Positions 1 to 10,015 of a DNA stretch of 64,000 nucleotides are shown piece by piece. The position numbers were made by a program, and so were the translations under genes. Source of the stretch: Candidatus Babeliaceae bacterium (GTDB taxonomy: Bacteria > Babelota > Babeliae > Babelales > Babelaceae). Below the pieces are notes generated by a model that did not search any database, had not been told where the DNA came from, and was given only the letters and a program-made list of their open reading frames with translations. The DNA lies in assembly GCA_016933915.1 (NCBI GenBank), contig JAFFZZ010000114.1:1-64000 (forward strand). Direction: 5' to 3'. Position 1 is the first letter of the stretch; every line of letters starts with the position of its first letter.

Positions 1-408
<408 letters not shown>

Positions 409-658
409 AAAATCTGTTGCCAGATTGTTTTGAATGTGAAGCGATTCACAAGATCATAGGCAAATTTTTTTGGGATCTTCGTGTATTTCAAAGATTCAAA
501 TTTTTTAGGGATCACTTTAAGTGTACCTTTTTTATTGGTACCGTCAACGCTTTTTTGCGTATTTTTTTAGGACCGAGGAGGTAAAATTTTTCGTGGTCTA
601 AAATGATCGTTTTATTTCAACCGATGCGATATTTCGCGAATCGTTAAGTACAAAGATC

Positions 659-686
659 AGTATACAAGCCGCTCCCCCCCTGTCAA
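659..686 (-). promoter_or_regulatory. Strong sigma70-type promoter for the 16S rRNA
   Basis: Minus strand TTGACA (681-686), 16-nt spacer, TATACT (659-664), about 250 nt upstream of the 16S 5' end. Confidence 0.75.
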
Positions 687-785
687 CACTTTTTTCAAAC
701 TTTTTTAAAAAACTTTTTCAGCACCCTATAATTCATCTTAAAAACCAGGTGGCCAAAAGCCCAAAAACAACGTCCCAAACGTAAA

Positions 786-847
786 AACCGAGCGTTTTCC
801 AATGATTGCAACTCTCTCGTTATCAAAACACTCGAAAACGCTCGGTT
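786..847 (-). terminator. Hairpin terminator downstream of CDS 874-2340
   Basis: Perfect 14-bp inverted repeat aaccgagcgttttc (786-799) / gaaaacgctcggtt (834-847), with a T-rich run after it on the minus strand. Confidence 0.65.
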
Positions 848-873
848 GAACATTTTTTCAGCCAATGAGCACA

Positions 874-2340
874 CTATTTTGATTCAACCCTGTTACTAAG
901 CACATCGGTCAAACTGATCTCTTGAACATTTCCCTTGCTCTTTTCACTTCCTTCAACAACCCTCTCCCCCTTAACAACCCAGATTCTGTTATCGTTCCAT
1001 TGAGCACTCAATGGGGGGAAACACCCCTTGGGATCAAGGGAAACTGCACGCTCAAAAATTTTGATTACAGTATTCTTAAGCACGCTTTTTGGTTGTTCTC
1101 CAATTTCCACTATAAAGACCTGCTGGAGACCTGATGATTTGCCAACCTTCATTTTCTCATTCACGCAAACCAGGGCAAGAAAACCTTTTTCTGCAAATCG
1201 ACATTCAGCTATCTGCACATTTATCTGCACATTACCGCTAAAGGGAAGATCACATGTACCCACCACTTTGCCATTAAGGTCAGCAACACTAATGGAGAAA
1301 CAATGGTCATCTTTTTGAAACTTTTTTTGAACAATCGAAAGATACTTCCTATCTGACGTTACTTGCATATTGAGTACCCTGCCCGGCAACTTAAAACCAC
1401 CATTTTTATCGACTCGGCGGGCCTTGAGGGAAATGTAATTAATTAAACTGGTATCTTCTTGTTCATCAAAATTAACCGTTACAACCTTGGTATACGAAAA
1501 AGGAGATAGGGAACAGACGGAACCCTGCATCATCTCACAGGGCGTAGCAACATTAAGCGCTCTGCGCCAACCATCAAAATATAAACTTTGCACCCCTTGT
1601 AAATCACAAAGTCCTTCAACCACCGCTTTTGTTCCTTCTCTGACCGCTTTCCCCAACCTTGATTCACCATCTTTTTCGAAAATGTTTGTATAGACGTATC
1701 GCGCGTCCTTAAGCAGAAAATCGCTACCATCATTAATTTTGCTAGTGATTTTTTGGGCAGTCTGTTTAAGAATACCAAGGTCGAACGAACACAACCGCAA
1801 TACCCCCCTAATCATAACAAGGGCAAACACCTTCTTACCGGGACCAAAAAACCACGCCGATAGATCTTCCTTTTTAAAACTCTGCATTCGCCTGGTAGTC
1901 GCCCAACATTTTTTAAATTTTGAGTCCAAACCTATAACACGAACCCACAAATGCAAATTTTGCCACCCAGTCACCCAAAAAGCAACCTCAGAACTATACC
2001 TCCGAAAAACGCAACTATAATCTTTACAATTCCCCAACCCCAAGTCACTTGAACGACCTGTCACCGTATCATGAACACATAGTTGAAATCCAGTATCCGT
2101 AACAATATATGGCATCCTTACATGCACAATACGACCAGGAACCTCCTTCTCCCATCTCACTGATACAGGCTTATCAATATCCAACCCCCCACAAACACCG
2201 ACCTTTGCCTTTATATTGCTAACGCCCAGCGCATATTGAGGGTCAATTGTGGTAATTTTATTGTTCATTCCCTGCAGACTAGCGGAAAACAGGCAGAAAC
2301 AAAAAAGTACATATCTCTGGGTCAACATTTTCAAAGCCAT
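874..2340 (-). CDS. Predicted secreted protein of unknown function
   Basis: Long ORF (488 aa) with N-terminal signal-peptide-like segment (MLTQRYVLFCFCLFSASLQG). No family recognised. Confidence 0.8.
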   Translation of the reverse strand: MALKMLTQRYVLFCFCLFSASLQGMNNKITTIDPQYALGVSNIKAKVGVCGGLDIDKPVSVRWEKEVPGRIVHVRMPYIVTDTGFQLCVHDTVTGRSSDLGLGNCKDYSCVFRRYSSEVAFWVTGWQNLHLWVRVIGLDSKFKKCWATTRRMQSFKKEDLSAWFFGPGKKVFALVMIRGVLRLCSFDLGILKQTAQKITSKINDGSDFLLKDARYVYTNIFEKDGESRLGKAVREGTKAVVEGLCDLQGVQSLYFDGWRRALNVATPCEMMQGSVCSLSPFSYTKVVTVNFDEQEDTSLINYISLKARRVDKNGGFKLPGRVLNMQVTSDRKYLSIVQKKFQKDDHCFSISVADLNGKVVGTCDLPFSGNVQINVQIAECRFAEKGFLALVCVNEKMKVGKSSGLQQVFIVEIGEQPKSVLKNTVIKIFERAVSLDPKGCFPPLSAQWNDNRIWVVKGERVVEGSEKSKGNVQEISLTDVLSNRVESK

Positions 2341-2414
2341 TTTATTTGTCCTATTCGTTTACCGCATCAAACGGAAGCTAGATATTACAAGTCTTTTAAA
2401 AAAACATAAAAAAA

Positions 2415-2433
2415 CCCTGGATCAGCTCCAGGG
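2415..2433 (-). terminator. Rho-independent terminator after CDS 2469-3791
   Basis: Minus strand ccctggagctgatccaggg followed by ttttttt. Confidence 0.7.
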
Positions 2434-2468
2434 CCTACTAAAAAACCAAAATCAAAATAGCAGATTAC

Positions 2469-3791
2469 TTAGCACACTGCAAAAATGGTATCGCTATCAC
2501 CCCATGAAAGCGCAAGCACCGGCCAATGAAACACGTTGACATCCCTAATTACCACGTTATTCAATCCGTCTTCAAGATTAACCTCTTTGATCACCAATGA
2601 AAAAACTCGATCCCTAAAGCTCAAAAGCCCTGGCGAACTGTACGTCGGCTCATTTCCATAGGTTAAAAACGCTAACTTCGTACCCCTCTTATTGAATGCC
2701 AGCGCCCCCGAGACATCATTGCCCTTTATCACACCCTTGTAAAATGAATTTTTCTCAGTATCAAACAAGCAGAGGGAATACTGCAAACCAACACGAGCAA
2801 TGACTGCCACTACTCTTCCATTAGGAGAAACCTGTAAATCAAAAATACTGTCAAATATAAGACGTTTATCTTCCTGAACCGCCCCGCTTTGAGAAATAAA
2901 GACTACCTTCTCTTTTTTATTACTCTCAGCACTGATCACCACAATCCGTCCATCAGAAACAGTAAAAATCTTTCTGCCCGTAAAAAAGGATTCATTTCCC
3001 AAATGATTGGACAGTACGATGCCCTGTCCCTCTATCTTATTTTGGCACTCATCAAGCTTAACGATTATAAGGGCCTCATTTGTTAAGATATATAACACCG
3101 TCCCTTCTTTATTGATGCAATAACGGCTATGTTTAAAATCCTTTCCCCGAAGGTTTATTTTTCTCGTCCTTTTCAGGTGTTCGCCAAAATCAATAATTGC
3201 ACCACGGACACAATCATCTTTGTGCGCATAACAAGCAACAAAACGTTTCTTATGTGGAAGCCACACCGCAAAATACTCGGCTGGATTATAAGCAGAACGC
3301 TGATAACCGGACATAACTAAAATGTCGCCCTCATGAGACCTGAAATCCCTGAGATACACCATCCCTTTTCGTTCCATTAATGCATATGGATAATCGAACC
3401 ATAGTATCTTTTGGTCAACTATACTTCCAATGCTCAATCGTTTTATACGAGAAGGTTCTCGCCAATTCCATTCTAAATCTTTACTTTCCTTTTTCACCGT
3501 AAAGAGATGCACCGGTAAAGAAACCTCCCCACATCTCCGCAAAACCCATGAAATTAATAACGGAGATTTTGATTCTAAAAGTTTTTTACATCGCTCTGGT
3601 GATCCTTCTTTATCAACCAACAAATCTTCATGTAATTTATCTCCCCGATTTCTTGCTACACCCAATGTACAAAGTTCAGGCGCTAACCCGCATAAAACAC
3701 CTTTTCGGAATTTTCCCTTTTCCATCCCCGCAATAAAACATGGAACAAAAAAGAGAGAAACAAAAAGAGTTACTTTTTTAATTTCTGGCAT
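2469..3791 (-). CDS. Predicted secreted protein, possible beta-propeller
   Basis: 440-aa ORF, signal peptide (MPEIKKVTLFVSLFFVPCFIAGM), repeating segments such as 'DLQVSPNGRVVAVIARVGLQYSLCLFDTEK' resembling propeller blades. Confidence 0.75.
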   Translation of the reverse strand: MPEIKKVTLFVSLFFVPCFIAGMEKGKFRKGVLCGLAPELCTLGVARNRGDKLHEDLLVDKEGSPERCKKLLESKSPLLISWVLRRCGEVSLPVHLFTVKKESKDLEWNWREPSRIKRLSIGSIVDQKILWFDYPYALMERKGMVYLRDFRSHEGDILVMSGYQRSAYNPAEYFAVWLPHKKRFVACYAHKDDCVRGAIIDFGEHLKRTRKINLRGKDFKHSRYCINKEGTVLYILTNEALIIVKLDECQNKIEGQGIVLSNHLGNESFFTGRKIFTVSDGRIVVISAESNKKEKVVFISQSGAVQEDKRLIFDSIFDLQVSPNGRVVAVIARVGLQYSLCLFDTEKNSFYKGVIKGNDVSGALAFNKRGTKLAFLTYGNEPTYSSPGLLSFRDRVFSLVIKEVNLEDGLNNVVIRDVNVFHWPVLALSWGDSDTIFAVC

Positions 3792-3877
3792 AGAGCTTCA
3801 ACCTTTCTTTAAAGAGCACGCTTCAAATTACCCACTGAAGCATACCAGCTCTGCCAAGCACAGTGAACAATTCACCT

Positions 3878-5110
3878 TTAAATCCACTGTTTTGTATAGT
3901 GCCTTTGAGAATCAAATTTCTTTTGCTGAGTTTCCGGGCTAAATTTACGAAATGGAGGCATTGCGCTACATCCTACAGATGCAACCCACTGCCAATTACC
4001 ATTGTTCACCGCAGGATCATAATCGATAAGATACCGAGCAAAAAATCGTTCGCCCCAGCGCCAGTCAATATGAAGATCTTTCGTCAAATAAGATGCAACT
4101 ATCATACGCAAGCGATTATGCATAAAACCGGTCGAAACTAGTTCGTGCATGCCAGCATTTACAAATTGTTCTGTCGTCTCACCGATACACCATCGCCGAA
4201 AGACCGTGCGATCTCGCCGCCATCTAATCGATTCATATTTTCTGCGGCACGGTCTTTCGAACATACGGGGAAACCAGAAGCAGAGATAGGTAAAAAAATC
4301 ACGCCAATAGAGCTGACGGATAAGCTCATGCCGCAGCCCCAAGCTCTTTTTTATCGTATCCGCCACTTCACGAACCGAGAGACATCCCTGGTGAAGATAA
4401 GCTGCCAGGCGGGTTGTCGGTAACGACGGTATATCACGCGTTTTAGCATAATCACACCAGCGACGTATGCGTCGGAGAATGCGCAGGCCAGCAGCCCTTC
4501 CTCCTTTAACCCCACCTTTCTCTGCACCAGAAAACTCCATAACATCCACCACTGGCACCGGAAAACTTCCCCTCCACCAAGAACCGCGTGAAATACGCAC
4601 CATACTTCGGTATCCCTGTTTCTCTGCAACTCGAAGAAACGGGGAAAACATCTGAAAAGGCTTTTCACTCTTATTAAGAAGTTTGGCCGGGTCACCTATC
4701 AAAAGACGATCATGGATCACCTGAAAAACGATACCAGTTTTTACACAAACACGAGCAATCTCCCGACCAGCAAGAATACCATCCGGATTATAATCGGCAA
4801 CAAAAAAAAGCGCCTCAACTGGCAACACGTGCAGCAGCCTTATTAATAAGGTATCCAAACGTCCGGTGGCAACGAACAACTCCCCACCTTTTTTGCTTAA
4901 CGCTTGCAAGAGATCGAACAAAGATTCCGCTCGGAATTGGCGAAGACGGTCATTTCCATAGCAATGCCCAACTTTTTCTTCGCGCGGATCGATAATCACC
5001 AATGGTATAACCTTTTGTGATTGTTTTAACGCTTCGGCAAGACCCTTATTATCAACAACACGAAAATCTCTCCGGAAAAGGAAAAGCGAAAGTTTAAAAC
5101 GTTTCTTCAT
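3878..5110 (-). CDS. phr: Deoxyribodipyrimidine photolyase / cryptochrome family
   Basis: N-term 'LSLFLFRRDFRVVDNKGLAEAL', C-term FAD domain 'TGFMHNRLRMIVASYLTKDLHIDWRWGERFFARYLIDYDPAVNNGNWQWVASVG'. Internal Met (MKKRFKLS) chosen as start. Confidence 0.92.
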   Translation of the reverse strand: MKKRFKLSLFLFRRDFRVVDNKGLAEALKQSQKVIPLVIIDPREEKVGHCYGNDRLRQFRAESLFDLLQALSKKGGELFVATGRLDTLLIRLLHVLPVEALFFVADYNPDGILAGREIARVCVKTGIVFQVIHDRLLIGDPAKLLNKSEKPFQMFSPFLRVAEKQGYRSMVRISRGSWWRGSFPVPVVDVMEFSGAEKGGVKGGRAAGLRILRRIRRWCDYAKTRDIPSLPTTRLAAYLHQGCLSVREVADTIKKSLGLRHELIRQLYWRDFFTYLCFWFPRMFERPCRRKYESIRWRRDRTVFRRWCIGETTEQFVNAGMHELVSTGFMHNRLRMIVASYLTKDLHIDWRWGERFFARYLIDYDPAVNNGNWQWVASVGCSAMPPFRKFSPETQQKKFDSQRHYTKQWI

Positions 5111-6089
5111 CGGAACGCTCCAGCATATAATCAACAAAACCACGTGCAAGCTGCGCAATAAAATCTTCGCGTTTTCGCAGCGAGATTCCCGGCACATTTA
5201 AAAAAACTGCTAAAGCGATGTGACCGCGCTCATCCGGTAATTTAATTATGCCTACATCATTTGCAACAGCCCCCAAAGTCCCCGTCTTATGCAAAACGCC
5301 CGCACCAGGAAATCCTTGTGGTATACGCCGTTTCCCCGTTTTGCACCGAGACAAATGCTTAAGAAAAAGTTCAGTAGAATCTGGTGAAAGAAGCTGCCCG
5401 CCAAACAATTTTTGTAAAAACTCAATCATGCAACGTACGGTAACAGTATCTCGTTTATCACCATAAAACTGATTCGCCGTAGACATACGATCTTCCTGCC
5501 TAATCGCCTTGCTAAGCAACTTAAACTGTTTTGCCGAACGTATTTTCACACCGGATATCCCAACAAAATCAGCGACCATTTCTTCTAAGGAACGATCGAA
5601 CGAGATGCAGTCGAAACCAAACGTGTGCAAAAGCCCCACGACTGCCGGCACACCACCAACACGACGCAAAAGCATATCAGCTGCTGTATTGTCACTTACC
5701 TCAAGCATTCGCGCCAACAGATCGGCAACGGTTATATCAAAAGATTTTCCAATACGTTCGAAACGTTCAGTAAGGCCACTATCAATACGGGTATCTCGTT
5801 TTTTTACGAGCATATGCTCAGTAAGAGATAACTCACCTGCATCAATGAGCTGAAAACATTTAAGAGCTATGAAGAGTTTATTTATACTCGCAAGCGGAAA
5901 ATGATGCCGCCCGTTATAAAACAGACCCTCGCCTGTTTCAAGGTATAAAACCCCAACCCCAATATCACCGGCAACATCGCCAACAATGCGCTCAACAATC
6001 CCCTCCGCCCCATTGGCATTACAAAAGTAAAGCTGTGCGAACAACGCAAGCAATAAAAAGGGTATAACCCCTAATAGGTCCCTATCCAT
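5094..6089 (-). CDS. Secreted class A beta-lactamase-like serine hydrolase
   Basis: SxxK (LASINKLFIALK), SDN (EVSDNTAADMLLRRVG) and KTG (LHKTGTLGAVANDVGII) motifs. Signal peptide after MDRDLLGVIPFLLLALFAQLYFCNA. Confidence 0.85.
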   Translation of the reverse strand: MDRDLLGVIPFLLLALFAQLYFCNANGAEGIVERIVGDVAGDIGVGVLYLETGEGLFYNGRHHFPLASINKLFIALKCFQLIDAGELSLTEHMLVKKRDTRIDSGLTERFERIGKSFDITVADLLARMLEVSDNTAADMLLRRVGGVPAVVGLLHTFGFDCISFDRSLEEMVADFVGISGVKIRSAKQFKLLSKAIRQEDRMSTANQFYGDKRDTVTVRCMIEFLQKLFGGQLLSPDSTELFLKHLSRCKTGKRRIPQGFPGAGVLHKTGTLGAVANDVGIIKLPDERGHIALAVFLNVPGISLRKREDFIAQLARGFVDYMLERSDEETF

Positions 6090-6214
6090 CCTCCCCCCTC
6101 TGCCTTGCCCCCGCAAAGCTTTTCATCCCTAGCCAAAGGATACACAAAGTGGAATTTGAAAATGGATAGTTTCGTGATAAAAATATCACGTACCCAATAA
6201 TGACGATAAAATCT

Positions 6215-6799
6215 TTAATCCTCAATAAGACACTGCACGAGAATATCCTGTACCCGCGCAATTGTCGTTTCAAGGTCATCGTTAAAAACAATAAACTGAG
6301 CTATAGGGGAATTGAGCTCATCAGTCCGTTCTTGCTCAGCACGCTCAAGGCGAAACTGGACGGAAGCCTCGTCATCTGCATTACGACTACGTAGACGACG
6401 TTCGAGCTCTTCCAACGAGGGCGGTTCAAGCGATATTATGATAGTTTCCGGCTCCTTCTCAAGCACCTGCAACGCACCATGCCGATCAATAACTAAAACC
6501 ACCGAAAAACCTTCAGTACGACGCCGAGCAATAACGTCTCGGGCGGTCCCATAACAACCACGATAAGCGCAGCTCCACTCAAGAAAAAATCCAGCAGATT
6601 TTTTTTCTTCAAATTCAGCTGGGGAAATAAAATAATAATCAAATCCGTTCTGTTCCCCGTAACGTGGGCTCCGAGTGGTATACGAAGCAACAAGTGTTAA
6701 TCGCGCCTCGATAGGCTGCCGCTTAATTACCGCTTTCACCACAGTCGTTTTACCAACACCCGACGGCCCCATCACCACAAACAGCTTTCCCCTTTTCAT
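6215..6799 (-). CDS. gmk: Guanylate kinase
   Basis: P-loop 'MGPSGVGKTTVV', 'VASYTTRSPRYGEQNGFDYYF', 'SLEELERRLRSRNADDE'. Confidence 0.95.
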   Translation of the reverse strand: MKRGKLFVVMGPSGVGKTTVVKAVIKRQPIEARLTLVASYTTRSPRYGEQNGFDYYFISPAEFEEKKSAGFFLEWSCAYRGCYGTARDVIARRRTEGFSVVLVIDRHGALQVLEKEPETIIISLEPPSLEELERRLRSRNADDEASVQFRLERAEQERTDELNSPIAQFIVFNDDLETTIARVQDILVQCLIED

Positions 6800-6893
6800 A
6801 AAACACCCCTGTTTTAAAAATTCCTATCCATCTGTTCAGTCTATAAAATAAATCGCTTCACGATACATCAACTCCTCGTTACACTATCTCATC

Positions 6894-7562
6894 ATGAAAA
6901 ACATATTGTTTACCATCCTAAAATCTCGTAAAAATCTCGTCATACTCTACATCGCAGTTTCTCTCTGTCTCACATTCTTTGTCTGTATCAAAGAAAACGT
7001 CCTATTCGAATTGACAGCCAACACGAACCTCCGCATTATCAGCCAGATACACTCCGCACAAACATCAACCCGCAAAGCTTTATTTCTTATGCTATCTAAA
7101 AAACCACAGGTAGAGGCTTTTTTAGATATGATTTCTTGGGCAGAGGGAACGGCTATTCAATACGGAAACAACTCATACAAAATGCAATACGCAAACGGTA
7201 GCTTCACAGAACTCACAAATCATCCACAACGGGTTATCTCAGCACCATTCGCACACAGACATCTCTCCTCAAGCGCCTCTGGCCGTTACCAGTTTCTCGC
7301 CGCAACATGGAATGAAGTAGCTGCTGCACTTGACCTCGCTGATTTCAGCCCGCAAAATCAAGATCTTGCCGCGCTCTTCCTTATTTACCGAGCCAACGCA
7401 CTCCTCGATGTCATCGAACTTCGTATAAAATCAGCTATTGCAAAAACAAGCAGAATTTGGGCATCATTCCCAGGGGCTCCGTATGGGCAACCAACACACC
7501 CGAGCGAAGAACTCATCACCTATTTCTATTGGCGCTATATACATCACTGCGCTATCCACTAA
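6894..7562 (+). CDS. Membrane-anchored lambda-R-type endolysin/lysozyme (GH104-like)
   Basis: 'AFLDMISWAEGT', 'FTELTNHPQRVI', 'SSSASGRYQFLAATWNEVAAALDLADFSPQNQDLAA', 'RIWASFPGAPYGQPTHP' follow the phage lambda R protein (FLDMLAWSEGT...FTDYSDHPRK...GAGRYQLLSRWWD...DFSPKSQDAVA...IWASLPGAGYGQ). N-terminal hydrophobic segment. Confidence 0.85.
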   Translation: MKNILFTILKSRKNLVILYIAVSLCLTFFVCIKENVLFELTANTNLRIISQIHSAQTSTRKALFLMLSKKPQVEAFLDMISWAEGTAIQYGNNSYKMQYANGSFTELTNHPQRVISAPFAHRHLSSSASGRYQFLAATWNEVAAALDLADFSPQNQDLAALFLIYRANALLDVIELRIKSAIAKTSRIWASFPGAPYGQPTHPSEELITYFYWRYIHHCAIH

Positions 7563-7655
7563 GCATGTATACAGCACCATCCCCTTCCCCTCTTTCTACT
7601 CTCAGGGTATGCTAAAAGAGGGAAGAATTTCTTATGGTAATTGAAAGAGAGACCG

Positions 7656-8750
7656 ATGTTAGTAGAGGAATTTCGCGAGAGACTTAAAACCGCACAACCT
7701 GATTTTGATACGGTGACTACCTGCTGGAAACAGTCATCGTACGAAAGTGACTTTCAGCGCCTTTCCGAGATAAGTTCAGCAGAAAATTTTTGGCAAAATC
7801 CTGATCAAGCAAAGATTTTGAAAGAACTTCAGACTATTAAAGTACTCCGTAAACGTTTCCTCACCGCCACCAAAAACTATCAAGAGCTTCTGGAACTCAT
7901 TGAACTTTTTAAAGATGATGAAAATCAGCTTTCTAGTCTTAAGCAAGCCGTAGAAAGCTGCGTCTCTGATCTTCGCCGCCTTAAAATAGCGTTTCTGCTC
8001 AACAACCTTGACGATACTAAGAACTGTTATGTCAGCATAAACTCTGGTGCCGGCGGTACCGAATCGCAAGATTGGACAGACATGCTCCTCCGGATGTATC
8101 TCCGCTTTTGTGAGCGTGAGGAGTTTACAACACAGGTTCTTGATTATCAGCCAGGGGAAGGTGCTGGTGTTAAATCGGCTACCATCTTCGTTGAAGGTAA
8201 AAACGCCTATGGCCTTCTTAAAAACGAACAGGGTATCCATCGTCTTGTGCGCATTTCACCGTTCGACGCAAACAAACGGCGCCATACCTCCTTCGCCGGA
8301 GTACTTGTCACCCCTGAAGCCGAACAGGCTGATATTGCAATCAATCCGAATGATCTACGAATTGACACCTATCGAGCAGGAGGTGCAGGAGGACAGCACG
8401 TAAATAAAACGGAATCAGCAGTTCGCATCACTCATATACCAACAGGCATCGTAGTTCAATGCCAAAATGAACGGTCTCAAACACAAAATAAAGAGACCGC
8501 TATGAAGATGCTTCGCGCAAAGCTCGTTCAAAAACAAAAAGAAGAAGCAAAAAGCAAACTTGAAGCTGTCGAAAAAAAGAGCATTGAGTGGGGCTCACAA
8601 ATTCGCTCCTACGTCCTTCACCCCTACAAGATGGTTAAAGACCACCGCACTGACTACGAATCACCGCAACCAGACCTCGTTCTTGACGGTGAAATTATGG
8701 ACTTCATCGAAGCAAATCTGATCCGGGAACAAAAAGAAAAATCAGCTTAA
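7656..8750 (+). CDS. prfB: Peptide chain release factor 2
   Basis: '[25 protein letters not shown]', GGQ motif '[26 protein letters not shown]', C-term '[25 protein letters not shown]'. ORF opens at TTG 7641; ATG 7656 preferred. Confidence 0.93.
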   Translation: MLVEEFRERLKTAQPDFDTVTTCWKQSSYESDFQRLSEISSAENFWQNPDQAKILKELQTIKVLRKRFLTATKNYQELLELIELFKDDENQLSSLKQAVESCVSDLRRLKIAFLLNNLDDTKNCYVSINSGAGGTESQDWTDMLLRMYLRFCEREEFTTQVLDYQPGEGAGVKSATIFVEGKNAYGLLKNEQGIHRLVRISPFDANKRRHTSFAGVLVTPEAEQADIAINPNDLRIDTYRAGGAGGQHVNKTESAVRITHIPTGIVVQCQNERSQTQNKETAMKMLRAKLVQKQKEEAKSKLEAVEKKSIEWGSQIRSYVLHPYKMVKDHRTDYESPQPDLVLDGEIMDFIEANLIREQKEKSA

Positions 8751-8770
8751 GCCTCTTGCACCCTTTTCAA

Positions 8771-9850
8771 CTACAGTTCTGCCCAAGTAGAACTCCTACA
8801 AGAACACTCGCACCTTTTTAGAAAATCTTTTATCATTTTAAGTGGAGATCTGACATTTTGCTCTTCAGATATGAGTTTTTTGACGACTTTATGTTTAATT
8901 CCAAAAACACTTGAAATCATTGCTTGGGGTAGTAGATCGCGTTCCTTAATGTCCGAAGCAATATTTATATCCAAACAAACTTTCTCCCTGACCAACAGAG
9001 CAAGAAGATACGCTGACCATACTCTTGAATCTTTAGACGCATCATTCTTCGTCAGAATATCGCGGTAGCGTTTGACAATGTCCTGAACCAAAAAATCTTT
9101 CCGCAATTTACTAAGTAACAGCTGTTCACGCACGTCTTCATATTTTTTCTCTTTTATTGTTAAAAAATTATCAAACATGTGCGTATAACGATCAGCCTTT
9201 TTTAAAACGCAGGAGCGAAATAAACCAACTTCAAAGAGAGAAAGGAATCCACCAGTATCAATACTGCTGTTACCACTCAAAAAATTGATTAATTTTTCAC
9301 TCCATTCGTCTTTAATTTTTAGGGTATCAATCATTTGCACGTACGTGGTAAGCAACGCTACTTTTTGTAGCAACTTCCCGATCTTCTCTTTATTGCCCAT
9401 TTTTTCTAGAATACTAACTTTCTCTTTGACTCCCGTAACCGGAGCTCCAACCATCAAGAGCTTAGTAAAACACGAGAAAAAATTATTCTCACTATTTTTT
9501 GAGTGATCACTACTATTAATATCTTCCATACATTTTGAAAGGCAAAACAACGGTGGTACCATTTTTTCTTTGCCAACAACACTGTTAACTGAACCACCCC
9601 ACGCAATCAATAACGACAAGACTTCAGACGAACCTTTATTAATTGATTTTTCAATTGCCCTTTCAGGAATCGTTCCATTATTTTCTTTCAACAACTGAAA
9701 AACTTTTCCAACTTCCTGATTTAAAATCGCACCAGTAAACTCTTTTTGCACACTCTCATCACGCATAGAAAACACCGATCCATGAGTGCATAATGTTACA
9801 ACAACAATTAAAAGGAACAAAAATCCTCCGTAAGTCCCCATCCGCTCCAT
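8771..9850 (-). CDS. Predicted secreted protein with weak ankyrin-like N-terminal repeats
   Basis: Signal peptide; 'GAILNQEVGKVFQLLKENNGTIPERAIEKSINKGSSEVLSLLIAWGGSVN'. Confidence 0.7.
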   Translation of the reverse strand: MERMGTYGGFLFLLIVVVTLCTHGSVFSMRDESVQKEFTGAILNQEVGKVFQLLKENNGTIPERAIEKSINKGSSEVLSLLIAWGGSVNSVVGKEKMVPPLFCLSKCMEDINSSDHSKNSENNFFSCFTKLLMVGAPVTGVKEKVSILEKMGNKEKIGKLLQKVALLTTYVQMIDTLKIKDEWSEKLINFLSGNSSIDTGGFLSLFEVGLFRSCVLKKADRYTHMFDNFLTIKEKKYEDVREQLLLSKLRKDFLVQDIVKRYRDILTKNDASKDSRVWSAYLLALLVREKVCLDINIASDIKERDLLPQAMISSVFGIKHKVVKKLISEEQNVRSPLKMIKDFLKRCECSCRSSTWAEL

Positions 9851-10015
9851 CGCATCTCCAAACGTTAAAAAACCTTATCTTTCAGTAGGATCGTAAAACA
9901 GAGGGGTTAATTGATGCAACTATTTCCATAGCAAAATATCCAGAAAAATCTTGCTTCCTACCCATATGACAACCTACAGTTAAAAAAATTGTTCGGAAAT
10001 TTTGGAGAATGGATA

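Noticed and set aside
1028-1318. Short ORFs opposite long coding frames (e.g. 1028-1318, 3430-3942, 25589-26119, 27385-27891, 43008-43337)
   Set aside because: They are antisense shadows of well-supported genes with no signal peptide or family signature.
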